A stretch of DNA of 8,273 bases from an uncultured Clostridia bacterium (GCA_945948775.1 CAMFCK010000023.1:1-8273); one strand, 5' to 3'. Shown: positions 1 through 6,731, counted from the stretch's first letter. Notes: a model not told the origin generated them from the letters alone. A program made the numbers and translations.

Positions 1-134
1 CATTTGTATACAGACGCGGTCTTATAGACAGAAGCTACAGCTTCAGCTCCGCAGTCGGACTTTTCGATTCGGGGATAAACTGTCTGCTGCTGTTCGGCTC
101 GAATTGGCTTTTCCGGGGTTTATTGTGTGGCTGA
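1..134 (+). CDS. ABC sugar-transporter permease, LplB/UgpA type (C-terminal fragment)
   Basis: This is the 3' end of a gene entering from the left; the reading frame begins at base 3 and ends at a TGA at 132-134, giving 43 residues. The fragment contains FVYRRGL, then YSFSSAVGLFDSGIN and a hydrophobic LLLF stretch before NWLFR. That matches the usual C-terminus of LplB/YtcP/UgpA-type inner-membrane permeases, which end with a Y-x-x-G-L, a short loop, S-[YF]-[AS]-x-A-[VI]-G-L-F-x-S-x-x-N, the last membrane helix and a positively charged tail. Such permeases form the channel of importers for oligosaccharides, with a binding protein and a second permease usually encoded nearby, here outside the window. 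The last residues (GLLCG) are not the common SGTSLW-like ending, so the tail is divergent or slightly altered. Its last 15 bases overlap the 3' end of the convergent AraC gene. Identification rests on a short segment, so the exact substrate class cannot be judged. Confidence 0.72.
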   Translation, partial: FVYRRGLIDRSYSFSSAVGLFDSGINCLLLFGSNWLFRGLLCG

Positions 135-992
135 ACGATCTATCTCTGTTATACTTTCAAAGAAATTTTTCTTATATTCAAGCGGTGTTTGACCTGTTTC
201 AGCCTTGAATACTCGATTAAAATCGCTCTGGCTTGAGAAACCGCATTTTTCAACAATATCAAGAATTCTGTCATTTTCCTCCAGAAATTTTCTTGCGTGA
301 ATTACGCGTATTGAATTAAGGTATTTAGGGAGGCTTGTGTTCGCAAAGGAGTTGAGCTTTCTTGAAATAGTGTATTTGCTGAAATGGAAATGCTCCTCAA
401 GATGCTCTAATGTTATCTTTTTATTAAAGTTTTTTTCGATATACTTCAATATTTTATAGCAGTCGTTTTCGTATTGATTCTGCTGCGAGGAATGTGCAAC
501 AAGCAGTAAAAGCAGATCGCAAATGTGTATTTTTAGCTTTGCGATATTCATGTCTGTTTTTTCTCCGGATGCGTCCGTCTTGATTGCTGAGAGTATATAC
601 TGAAAATCATTCATAAACGGAGCAAGCGAGATTATGGGCTGCTGTGTATCAAAGCATGAAAAAAGGTTTACCTTCAGTATAGAATTGATATTTTCTATAA
701 AATCATGACGGAAATTGATAAGCATCCGGCTTTGCGGAAACTTTTCGCCGGGGAGAGTTTTATGCGGCAGCAGCGGAGGAATCAAGGCTATGCAATTTTC
801 GTTTAAAGCATATTGCTCGCCGCCTATTTCCAGAATTCTCGAATTCCGGTACACATACAAAAGCTCATAGTGATGGTGATAATGGTTTTTATCCATGCTG
901 ATCTGTGTGGTATAGGTGCGCTCGTTTAATGAAAATCCGATATCGCTGTTAAAATCAAGATCATCCGTGCCTCCGATAAAGCTATACTCCAT
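120..992 (-). CDS. AraC-family transcriptional regulator (cupin sensor plus double HTH)
   Basis: This encodes a 290-residue cytoplasmic regulator. The N-terminal part is a cupin-like sensor (about residues 25-100) with the histidine cluster HYHHHYELLYV near residue 40 and an IPPLLPHKT segment that is typical of AraC sugar sensors. The C-terminal ~100 residues (about 178-275) form the AraC DNA-binding domain. The first helix-turn-helix lies near 193-214 (ITLEHLEEHFHFSKYTISRK). The second near 245-266 carries the family signature I-x-D-I-V-x-x-C-G-F-S-S-Q-S-D-F-x-R-V-F-K followed by GQTPLEYK. The start chosen is the ATG at 992: AAGGAGG (1008-1002) lies 9 nt upstream. A longer GTG-started reading (1001) would put the start codon directly against the Shine-Dalgarno, which makes it unlikely. 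The gene is divergent from the GH105 operon and convergent with the permease. It is therefore the likely local activator of the rightward genes, responding to a sugar breakdown product. The effector is unknown. Confidence 0.94.
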   Translation of the reverse strand: MEYSFIGGTDDLDFNSDIGFSLNERTYTTQISMDKNHYHHHYELLYVYRNSRILEIGGEQYALNENCIALIPPLLPHKTLPGEKFPQSRMLINFRHDFIENINSILKVNLFSCFDTQQPIISLAPFMNDFQYILSAIKTDASGEKTDMNIAKLKIHICDLLLLLVAHSSQQNQYENDCYKILKYIEKNFNKKITLEHLEEHFHFSKYTISRKLNSFANTSLPKYLNSIRVIHARKFLEENDRILDIVEKCGFSSQSDFNRVFKAETGQTPLEYKKNFFESITEIDRSATQ

Positions 993-1001
993 AAATTTCA
1001 C

Positions 1002-1008
1002 CCTCCTT
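1002..1008 (-). promoter_or_regulatory. Ribosome binding site of the AraC gene
   Basis: On the minus strand the sequence reads AAGGAGG followed by nine bases and then ATG at 992. This is a near-perfect Shine-Dalgarno. It decides the start: the in-frame GTG at 1001 touches the GGAGG with no spacing, while the ATG has normal spacing. Confidence 0.85.
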
Positions 1009-1027
1009 CTGCTGATTCCTTGATAAA

Positions 1028-1056
1028 ATTATACTATAACATGATTTTAAAAGCAA
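1028..1056 (-). promoter_or_regulatory. Promoter of the AraC gene (TTGCTT - 17 bp - TATAAT)
   Basis: Read on the minus strand, TTGCTT (1056-1051) is followed after exactly 17 bp by a consensus TATAAT (1033-1028). The expected transcription start is near 1021, giving a leader of about 28 nt before the ATG at 992 that contains the Shine-Dalgarno. The -35 matches the sigma-A consensus in only its first three bases, so the promoter may be weak or assisted. The cre-like palindrome lies about 33 bp upstream of this -35. Confidence 0.6.
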
Positions 1057-1089
1057 GTAAAATATTTAAAAATACAATGTGCTTATAAT

Positions 1090-1103
1090 TGAAAGCGATT
1101 TCA
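1090..1103. promoter_or_regulatory. cre-like operator (CcpA or another LacI-family regulator)
   Basis: The sequence TGAAAGCGATTTCA fits the Gram-positive cre consensus TGWAANCGNTNWCA at every position and sits in a longer near-palindrome, TTGAAAGCGATTTCAA (1089-1104), with the central CG. It lies in the divergent control region, roughly 120 bp upstream of the predicted start of the rightward transcript and about 70-75 bp upstream of the predicted araC start. Carbon catabolite control by CcpA is the simplest reading. A dedicated LacI-family regulator with a similar operator would look the same. The direction of effect cannot be told from position alone. Confidence 0.65.
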
Positions 1104-1142
1104 ATATTCAAAATGAGGAAAATAAATGAGAAATTTGTCCAT

Positions 1143-1176
1143 AAGCGCAAGAATTGTAAAAAAAGCCGCAAATTAC
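1143..1176 (+). promoter_or_regulatory. Candidate AraC half-site pair (weak direct repeat, 21-bp period)
   Basis: Two AAGC-containing elements, AAGCGCAAGAATT (1143-1155) and AAGCCGCAAATTA (1163-1175), share the core CGCAA at 1146 and 1167, exactly 21 bp or two helical turns apart. AraC proteins often bind pairs of direct half-sites with this spacing just upstream of a promoter, and these lie about 35-70 bp upstream of the predicted -10. The identity beyond the core is poor, so this is only a candidate. Confidence 0.22.
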
Positions 1177-1209
1177 GTCAAGAAAACAGAAGAAATGCTA
1201 TTATAAAAG

Positions 1210-1224
1210 TGATACAATTATAAT
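1210..1224 (+). promoter_or_regulatory. Extended -10 promoter for the GH105 operon
   Basis: TGATACAAT (1210-1218) matches the extended -10 pattern TGnTATAAT with one mismatch and is directly followed by a second consensus hexamer TATAAT (1219-1224). No acceptable -35 hexamer is seen 15-19 bp upstream; that region reads as A-rich sequence. An extended -10 without a -35 is what one expects of an activator-dependent promoter, in line with the divergent AraC gene. Transcription would start near 1225-1231, leaving an untranslated leader of about 60 nt. Confidence 0.45.
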
Positions 1225-1225
1225 A

Positions 1226-1239
1226 AATTAAATTTAATT
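1226..1239. repeat. 14-bp AT-only perfect palindrome
   Basis: AATTAAATTTAATT is its own reverse complement and lies at or just after the predicted transcription start of the rightward operon. It could be an operator overlapping the start site. It contains only A and T in a very AT-rich stretch, so chance is a real possibility, and as an RNA hairpin it would be weak. Confidence 0.3.
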
Positions 1240-1287
1240 AATCTGTGTATTTTGACCAAGAACTGGAAGGATGAAAAGAAAGTAATT

Positions 1288-2331
1288 ATGATAGACAAAA
1301 TAGTTGAAAGAATGATAACAATAGAAAAATCCGAAATAAGCGAGGAATGTCCCATAAGCATAATCGATATAAACAAGTGGGAATGGGCGCAGGGAGTAGG
1401 ACTGTACGGAATATACAAGTATGCCGTGGCGACCGGAAAGGATAAGTATACGGATTTTCTGGAAAAATGGTATGACGCGAGAATACAGGAGGGACTGCCG
1501 GAAAAAAATGTAAATACCTGCGCGCCTATGCTTGCAATGTCATTCTTGTATGAAAAAACAGGCAGCAAAAAATATCTGGAGTATATTAAGGAATGGTCGG
1601 CATGGGTCTATAACGAAATGCCCAGAACAAAGGACAGAGGTCTTCAGCATATAACCACAGGTATAGAAAATAAAGGGCAGCTGTGGGCCGACACTCTTTA
1701 TATGACCGTTTTGTTCCTTGCAAAGGCAGGCGTTATTTTGAATAAGCAGGAATACATTGAGGAAAGCAAGCATCAATTCCTGGTACATATCAAGTATCTG
1801 TATGATAAAAGCGCAGGCTTGTTCTATCATGGCTGGAGCTTTGAAGAAAACAATAATTTTTCGGCGGTCCATTGGGGACGCGGAAATTGCTGGTTCACTG
1901 CCGGCATTGTTGACTATATAGAAATTGTAAGTGTGGACGGAGGTCTGAAGGAATATCTGATCGATACGCTGAACAGTCAGGTGGAGGCGCTGGCAAAATA
2001 TCAGTCTGATGGAGGAATGTGGCACACCATCATTGATGATGAAAGCTCGTATGAGGAATCAAGCGCAACGGCAGGCTTTTGCTACGGTATTTTAAAAGGA
2101 ATAAGAAAGGGCTATATCCCAGATAAATATTATGATGCTGCGATGAAGGCGGTCGGCGCGCTGAAAAGGTGTGTTGCCGAGGACGGAACGGTGGAAAAGT
2201 GCTCTTACGGAACACCTGTTTTTGACAGCGCGGAGGAATACAAAAATGTCGTATGCTGCCCCATGACTTACGGGCAGGCTCTTGTTATATTGTGTTTAAC
2301 AGAAGCTATGAAAAACGAGGAGAAAAAGTAA
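1288..2331 (+). CDS. GH105 unsaturated rhamnogalacturonyl hydrolase (YteR/RhiN-like)
   Basis: This encodes a 347-residue cytoplasmic enzyme without a signal peptide, close to the usual family length. GH105 enzymes hydrolyse the unsaturated uronic acid (delta-4,5 galacturonate or glucuronate) from the non-reducing end of oligosaccharides made by polysaccharide lyases. Visible (alpha/alpha)6-barrel motifs in order are WEWAQGVGLYG (31-41), NVNTCAPML (74-82), GLQHIT with H121, WADTLYM (133-139) whose D135 is the likely catalytic acid, FYHGW (179-183), HWGRGNCW (195-202), GGMWHT (242-247) and the glycine-rich SSATAGFCYG (258-267). At the place where YteR has its second Asp, the motif here is N-V-N-T. 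The ATG at 1288 is chosen because family similarity begins there; its ribosome binding site is weak (AGAAAG, 5 nt upstream). An upstream TTG at 1252 would add 12 unrelated residues with no ribosome binding site. The next gene starts at the stop codon (TAATG). The substrate is probably rhamnogalacturonan or another uronate-bearing glycan. Confidence 0.9.
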   Translation: MIDKIVERMITIEKSEISEECPISIIDINKWEWAQGVGLYGIYKYAVATGKDKYTDFLEKWYDARIQEGLPEKNVNTCAPMLAMSFLYEKTGSKKYLEYIKEWSAWVYNEMPRTKDRGLQHITTGIENKGQLWADTLYMTVLFLAKAGVILNKQEYIEESKHQFLVHIKYLYDKSAGLFYHGWSFEENNNFSAVHWGRGNCWFTAGIVDYIEIVSVDGGLKEYLIDTLNSQVEALAKYQSDGGMWHTIIDDESSYEESSATAGFCYGILKGIRKGYIPDKYYDAAMKAVGALKRCVAEDGTVEKCSYGTPVFDSAEEYKNVVCCPMTYGQALVILCLTEAMKNEEKK

Positions 2332-4055
2332 TGAATGCAGAAGTTGAGCATAGGCACAAAAATATAAGCCGAAGGATCTTTGAAAGCATGGATAAGCGGC
2401 TGGATGATTCCTGCGGTCTGACATATGTGAAAATCGAGCATAAGAATGTAATTCACACAAATGTAACAGGCATTGCGCATGATGTCAGGGATAATACGAT
2501 GTATGCTCAGTATGTGTATATGTGCGGCATAGAATACAGATATAAGACTGCCGAGCATATTATAAGGAAGGTAATCGAGCTTCAGGATAAAGACCCCGCA
2601 AGCAAAACCTATGGTCTGTGGCAGTATTATTTTGAGGAACCGCTTGATAAAATGTCCGATCCGGATTATAATATGGCAGAATTTGTTGCAAGACCGTTTA
2701 TATACATAGTCAACGAAAGGGCAGACCTGATAAGCGGAGAACTGCTTTCTGAAATAAAGGAGGCACTCGGACGTGCGGCATGCTGCTGCCTGAAAAGAAA
2801 TGCGGGATCAGATTACAGCAATGTTGCGTCAATGAGCTGCTTTACGATAGCTGCAATAGGCGAAATAACGGAAAATGAGGAGCTTATACAAAAGGGTAGA
2901 GAGGAGTTAAAAAGCTTCTGGGAATATACAAAATTCAACGGCGCTTACAGCGAGTACAACAGCCCTTGCTACTTTAAGGTTGTCGGCGATTCGATAGCAA
3001 GAATGCTGAAATACTTTAAGGATAAGGAATGCCGGGCAATGGCTCTGGAGCTTAACGACTATCTGTGGGAAATGGTATCCGAGCATTACAGCCAGGCGTT
3101 TGACGATTTGGCACCGCCTTATGTGAGAGGGTATCATGATTTTGATGTCGATAAGGAAAACAAGGATTTTGTTTACTATGCAACAGACGGAAAATTCGGC
3201 TCATACAATGAAAGCCTGAGCGAGTGGGAGATAAATGTGCCGGAATGTCCGCAAAAGTATTATGATAATTTTTCAAAGGAACTATGGCTGGAAAAAACCT
3301 ACTATAAAGAGAACAATCTCAGAAAGCGTGATACAGACGCAACAATAGTACGCGATTTTGATAGTCCGGATCTGATAGCATATACATATAAAACAGACAG
3401 CTATATGTTCGGCGCGCTGCAAAAAACTGACCTCTGGGTACAAAGACGGACCTCGATGGTGGTATGGGACAGCGAGCTGCCGAAAAGCCTGAGGCTTAGG
3501 TGCTTAAAGGACGGCTTCGATTTTGCGTCCGGCATGGCATACTCATGCATGAACAGAAACGAACTGATTACCGCTGTAGGCTTTTCGACGGATCACGGAG
3601 ATAAGCATTATATACTGGATCTGTTTGAAAACGGGATTATTAAGGCAAATAAGCTGGTATTTGCTTTGCAGTTCGGTGCAAATAAGACGAGCGGAGTCTT
3701 TTCGGTAAACGGCTCGGATTATGTGTATGAAGATAAGGATATAACAATAACCGTAAATATAAAAAAATGGGTGTTTGACGGAAAAGAGGGCGAGATCAGA
3801 CTTACCGATAACGGAATAGAGCTGGTATGCTTTGAAGGTGAGCAAAGAGAGGTTGACCTCAATGCCCTGGGAGAGACCTATGGGGTATTTTCTATGATCA
3901 TAAACGGAAAAACGCCGGAGCTTGAGCTGAAGTCGGACGGTGAAAGGGTAACTGTCAAGTCGGCGGGCGGAGAATATGTAATAAATATGTACGCTAAGCC
4001 AAAGGCATACGACCGTTGTATACATGATACCGAGGTAATTAAAAATATTCTTTAA
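2331..4055 (+). CDS. Uncharacterised alpha/alpha-toroid plus beta-sandwich protein, putative glycan-degrading enzyme
   Basis: This encodes a 574-residue protein with no signal peptide, so it is probably cytoplasmic. It belongs to no family I can name. The first ~330 residues are helical with paired-helix repeats, as in (alpha/alpha)-toroid lyases and hydrolases. Landmarks are NVTGIAHDVRDN (44-55), YGLWQYYFEEP (94-104), NGAYSEYNSPCYFKV (203-217) and DDLAPPYVRGYHDFD (258-272). The second half (about 345-560) is beta-rich and begins with YMFGALQKTDLWVQRR (358-373), resembling the beta-sandwich after the toroid of heparinase-II/III-like proteins. Conserved-looking Tyr, His, Arg and Asp in the SEYNSP and PPYVRGYHD segments are candidate active-site residues. 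There is an odd run of three cysteines at 151-153. The ATG overlaps the GH105 stop by one base (TAATG) with GAGGAG (2317-2322) 8 nt upstream, which indicates translational coupling and a shared pathway. A longer upstream start inside the GH105 gene is not supported. Whether it is a lyase, a hydrolase or inactive is unknown. Confidence 0.6.
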   Translation: MNAEVEHRHKNISRRIFESMDKRLDDSCGLTYVKIEHKNVIHTNVTGIAHDVRDNTMYAQYVYMCGIEYRYKTAEHIIRKVIELQDKDPASKTYGLWQYYFEEPLDKMSDPDYNMAEFVARPFIYIVNERADLISGELLSEIKEALGRAACCCLKRNAGSDYSNVASMSCFTIAAIGEITENEELIQKGREELKSFWEYTKFNGAYSEYNSPCYFKVVGDSIARMLKYFKDKECRAMALELNDYLWEMVSEHYSQAFDDLAPPYVRGYHDFDVDKENKDFVYYATDGKFGSYNESLSEWEINVPECPQKYYDNFSKELWLEKTYYKENNLRKRDTDATIVRDFDSPDLIAYTYKTDSYMFGALQKTDLWVQRRTSMVVWDSELPKSLRLRCLKDGFDFASGMAYSCMNRNELITAVGFSTDHGDKHYILDLFENGIIKANKLVFALQFGANKTSGVFSVNGSDYVYEDKDITITVNIKKWVFDGKEGEIRLTDNGIELVCFEGEQREVDLNALGETYGVFSMIINGKTPELELKSDGERVTVKSAGGEYVINMYAKPKAYDRCIHDTEVIKNIL

Positions 4056-4086
4056 AGATAAGCTTGGGATAAAGCATTATTCATAT

Positions 4087-4091
4087 GGAGG
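4087..4091 (+). promoter_or_regulatory. Ribosome binding site of the first SLH gene
   Basis: GGAGG lies 10 nt before the ATG at 4102, fixing the start at the beginning of the signal peptide. It lies in the 46-nt gap after the toroid gene. I see no convincing terminator in that gap and no clear -35/-10 pair. Confidence 0.75.
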
Positions 4092-4101
4092 TTGTAACAA
4101 A

Positions 4102-6717
4102 ATGAAATTCAAAAAGATCATTATTTCATTTGTTCTTATAGCAGCAGCTGTAATGCAGTGCATGCCGGCGATTGCACTTGCTGAACAAACCGATGCGGTA
4201 AGCATAAATCAGGAGGAAGGCAAGGCGCGTGCAAAAAAACTGCGCCGGCTGGGAGCGGTATACGATCTTAATGATGGCGAGACCGAGGATCTGACAAAGG
4301 AGGTAAGCCGCGGAGAGTTTGCAAAAATACTTGTAAAATTTTTGCAGAAAAAGGACAGTTATACCAATGTTTCAAAAAAACCGTATACAGATGTTGAGCT
4401 GACATATGAGTATGTAAGGGATATAAAGCTGCTGAAGGATTTAGGCTGTATCACCGATACGGATAAACTTGAATACCGACCGGAGGACGCAGTCACTCTG
4501 GACGAGGCGGCAGTGATGATATTACGAGGGCTCGGCTATGTAATCCAAAGCAATGCGCAGACGATAAATATTGCAAAAAGCCTGAAGCTTTACAGCGGCA
4601 TAAACAAAAACAGAGCAAGTGGCGCAATCTTGGACGATATATACAGGATGCTTGAAAATTCGCTTGACGCTGCGCTGATGGAGGAGGTGATCAGCGCTGA
4701 TGTAAAGTATGAGATTTCCGACAGCGAAACAATACTTACAAAATATTATAACATAACAAAAATACGCGGAATTGTAACGGCAAATCAATATACCGGTCTT
4801 ACCGATGCAGACCGCAGTATCGGCGAGGGAAATATAGAAATAGATTCCGTTAAATACAAATTAAGATACAAAGAATATGCCGATTATCTGGGCGATGCTG
4901 TTGAATGTTATGTTTATGAAAATAAAGACGAGGACACCTTCGAGGTGGTCTGGGCAGAGCAGCATAAAAACAACGAGCTTCTCGAAATAGAGGCAGATCT
5001 GTTAATACCGGAAAGAACCACAGACTCGGTGATAGCATATTATACCGGCGATAAGCAAAGGCAAAAAAATGCAAAGCTTGATAAAAATGCCGACGTGATA
5101 TATAACGGAAAGGCATACAGCGGATACGGTCAGATAAAAAACACCCTGCCAGAAACCGGAGGCATTGTCCTGATAGACAACGACTCGGACGGAAAAGCGG
5201 AAGTAATAAAGATAACCGAGTATGTTTATTATCAGGTGGCAAACGTAGACTCCGCCGATCAGGTGATTTATGAAAGTGTGAGCAATGACAAAATAGATTT
5301 GTCAACCGATGAAAATATTGTCGAAATACGAAACACAAGCGGCAGATTGGTCAATCTTGCCGGAATCAAGATAGACAGCGTAATATCCGTTGCCGAGAGT
5401 AAAAATGAAACGGAAAAAATGATAAAGGTTATCGTGTCGGAAACGCAGGTGCCCGGAACTGTAACCGGAATAGATGACGACGCTGTTTTAATTGATGGCG
5501 TTGAGTATGGCATCAGCAAAGCTCTCAGAACCAGCCTTGCGGTCGGCAATACCGGATGGTTCTATATAGCGCATGACGGAAACGCTGCATTCTTTAAAAG
5601 CGAAAGCACGGGAGCGTTTCTGATAGGGGTTGTACGCAGAGTGTACAGAGATGAGATTGAGGATGATGTATATTTATCGCTGTTCACGCCGGAGGGAATA
5701 TTTGTTGATTATCCGGTAAAAGAAAAGGTGCGCTTTAATGCAACGGCAGAAAACCCTGACGGCAACGGCGGCAAGGAGTACGCATATGCCAACCTTTCAA
5801 ATGGTGATGTGATACGCTACTCGCTAAATGATAACGGCGAGATTGCAAAGATTCAGACTGCCGACGGCGGCTTTGTTACCGACAGCGGCAGAAGATATAT
5901 GGATAAAAGCGGCTTGAGAATACTCTCTGAGGGCACCTCCTTCTTCTGCAGAAATAAAATATTTAACGGCACCTTTGCAATGGATTCCAATACTGTATTC
6001 TTTTTGGTGCCGCTTGACAGTGAATGGCGCGATGCAGAGCAGTTTTATACAAGCTGTGACGGATTTATATACAGTGATCAGTACGAATACAGCTACGAAT
6101 ATAAAGCGTATCTGTTCGATGAATGCGACACATCTGTTGCAGATATTATATTGGTAAAGGGAAAGCTTGAGGACGTATCCATTTCAAACGAATCACCTCT
6201 TTATATAGTAGATAAGATGAAGGAAGTCTATGACGAAGATGAGGGAGATGTAAGAACTCAACTGACGCTGTATGGAAACGGTTCCAAGCAGGTATATTAC
6301 TGCGACAATGAAACCGTGGAAAAATACGGCGTCCAAAAGGGCGATATAATTCAAATCGGTGAGGACAGCCATAAGAAAATAAAGAAAATAATAACCATTA
6401 TGAATGCGGATGGTTCGTCGAGCGATGGCGCAGCACTGGTGCCGGGCGTGAAAAATGATAATGGTGATTATAGGTGGAGCGGAAGACTGGTATACGGTAC
6501 AGTCAGGAAAAAAGGCACTTCATATATTGATTTTGATGTTTCAACCACCGGGGAGGGAACAAATTATATCGGTCTGATGTCGCAGTGTAAGCTGGCGATA
6601 CGGGAAAAGGATGATAACAGCGTTTCAGTTGCAAGCTATGAGGAGCTTGTTATCGGCGACAGATTTGTGGCACTCGTTTCCAGCGGTATAGTGAGAGATA
6701 TGATTATTTTAAGATAA
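4102..6717 (+). CDS. Exported SLH-domain protein with N-terminal SLH repeats and beta modules
   Basis: This encodes an 871-residue secreted protein. Residues 1-28 form a signal peptide: Lys-rich start, hydrophobic IIISFVLIAAAV, then an IALA-E cleavage region. Residues about 45-195 hold SLH-type repeats. The first carries VSRGEFAKILVKF (68-80). The second runs from YTDVELTYEYVRDIKLLKDLGCI to VTLDEAAVMILRGLGYV (95-147). The third is degenerate (about 155-195). SLH repeats normally bind pyruvylated cell-wall polymers. Only the first repeat keeps an Arg in the T-R-A-E-like motif; the second reads TLDE. From about 219 onward the protein is beta-rich, with recurring segments of the form G-x-V plus a short strand, I-x-[IV]-x-G-x-x-Y, and G-D-x-[VI] (near 219-288, 376-446, 447-499, 504-585, 692-768 and 792-870). 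A DNDSDGKAEVI loop at 359-369 may bind calcium. No catalytic domain is recognised. It is probably a surface-layer or wall-anchored scaffold or binding protein; its link to the enzymes upstream rests on proximity only. Confidence 0.85.
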   Translation: MKFKKIIISFVLIAAAVMQCMPAIALAEQTDAVSINQEEGKARAKKLRRLGAVYDLNDGETEDLTKEVSRGEFAKILVKFLQKKDSYTNVSKKPYTDVELTYEYVRDIKLLKDLGCITDTDKLEYRPEDAVTLDEAAVMILRGLGYVIQSNAQTINIAKSLKLYSGINKNRASGAILDDIYRMLENSLDAALMEEVISADVKYEISDSETILTKYYNITKIRGIVTANQYTGLTDADRSIGEGNIEIDSVKYKLRYKEYADYLGDAVECYVYENKDEDTFEVVWAEQHKNNELLEIEADLLIPERTTDSVIAYYTGDKQRQKNAKLDKNADVIYNGKAYSGYGQIKNTLPETGGIVLIDNDSDGKAEVIKITEYVYYQVANVDSADQVIYESVSNDKIDLSTDENIVEIRNTSGRLVNLAGIKIDSVISVAESKNETEKMIKVIVSETQVPGTVTGIDDDAVLIDGVEYGISKALRTSLAVGNTGWFYIAHDGNAAFFKSESTGAFLIGVVRRVYRDEIEDDVYLSLFTPEGIFVDYPVKEKVRFNATAENPDGNGGKEYAYANLSNGDVIRYSLNDNGEIAKIQTADGGFVTDSGRRYMDKSGLRILSEGTSFFCRNKIFNGTFAMDSNTVFFLVPLDSEWRDAEQFYTSCDGFIYSDQYEYSYEYKAYLFDECDTSVADIILVKGKLEDVSISNESPLYIVDKMKEVYDEDEGDVRTQLTLYGNGSKQVYYCDNETVEKYGVQKGDIIQIGEDSHKKIKKIITIMNADGSSSDGAALVPGVKNDNGDYRWSGRLVYGTVRKKGTSYIDFDVSTTGEGTNYIGLMSQCKLAIREKDDNSVSVASYEELVIGDRFVALVSSGIVRDMIILR
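4252..4686 (+). repeat. N-terminal SLH repeat block (two recognisable, one degenerate)
   Basis: This codes for residues about 51-195 of the 871-residue protein. The best repeat is the second, with the usual Y-T-D-V opening, an alanine-free but amphipathic helix, LGCI turn, Y-R-P before the VTLDE loop, and the LGY ending. The first lacks the aromatic-x-D-V opening, and the third keeps only the AKSLKLYSGI helix-turn and an LDDIYRMLENSL helix. Reduced T-R-A-E motifs suggest weaker or altered wall binding. Confidence 0.7.
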
Positions 6718-6731
6718 AGGGCTGAATTTAT

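Noticed and set aside
999..1001. GTG start for the AraC gene, three codons upstream of the chosen ATG
   Set aside because: The GTG abuts the AAGGAGG Shine-Dalgarno with no spacing, while the ATG at 992 has a 9-nt spacer.
1271..1285. Four-codon mini-ORF (ATG AAA AGA AAG TAA) just before GH105, preceded by GGAAGG
   Set aside because: The GGAAGG touches the ATG, and such tiny frames are common by chance in A-rich leaders; no sign of attenuation structure.
1252..1287. TTG-initiated N-terminal extension of GH105
   Set aside because: There is no ribosome binding site before it, the extra 12 residues do not resemble the family, and an ATG at 1288 fits the family start.
2253..2330. 26-residue upstream extension of the toroid protein inside the GH105 gene
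   Set aside because: It overlaps coding sequence of GH105, and the ATG at 2331 has a GAGGAG site at 8 nt and TAATG coupling.
4056..4101. Terminator or separate promoter between the toroid gene and the first SLH gene
   Set aside because: Only 46 nt; I found no GC-rich stem with a T run and no -35/-10 pair with proper spacing, so neither is called.
4850..5549. Long reverse-strand open frames inside the first SLH gene
   Set aside because: Their translations are low-complexity with no recognisable domain, and no ribosome binding sites were seen; they are shadows of the forward gene.
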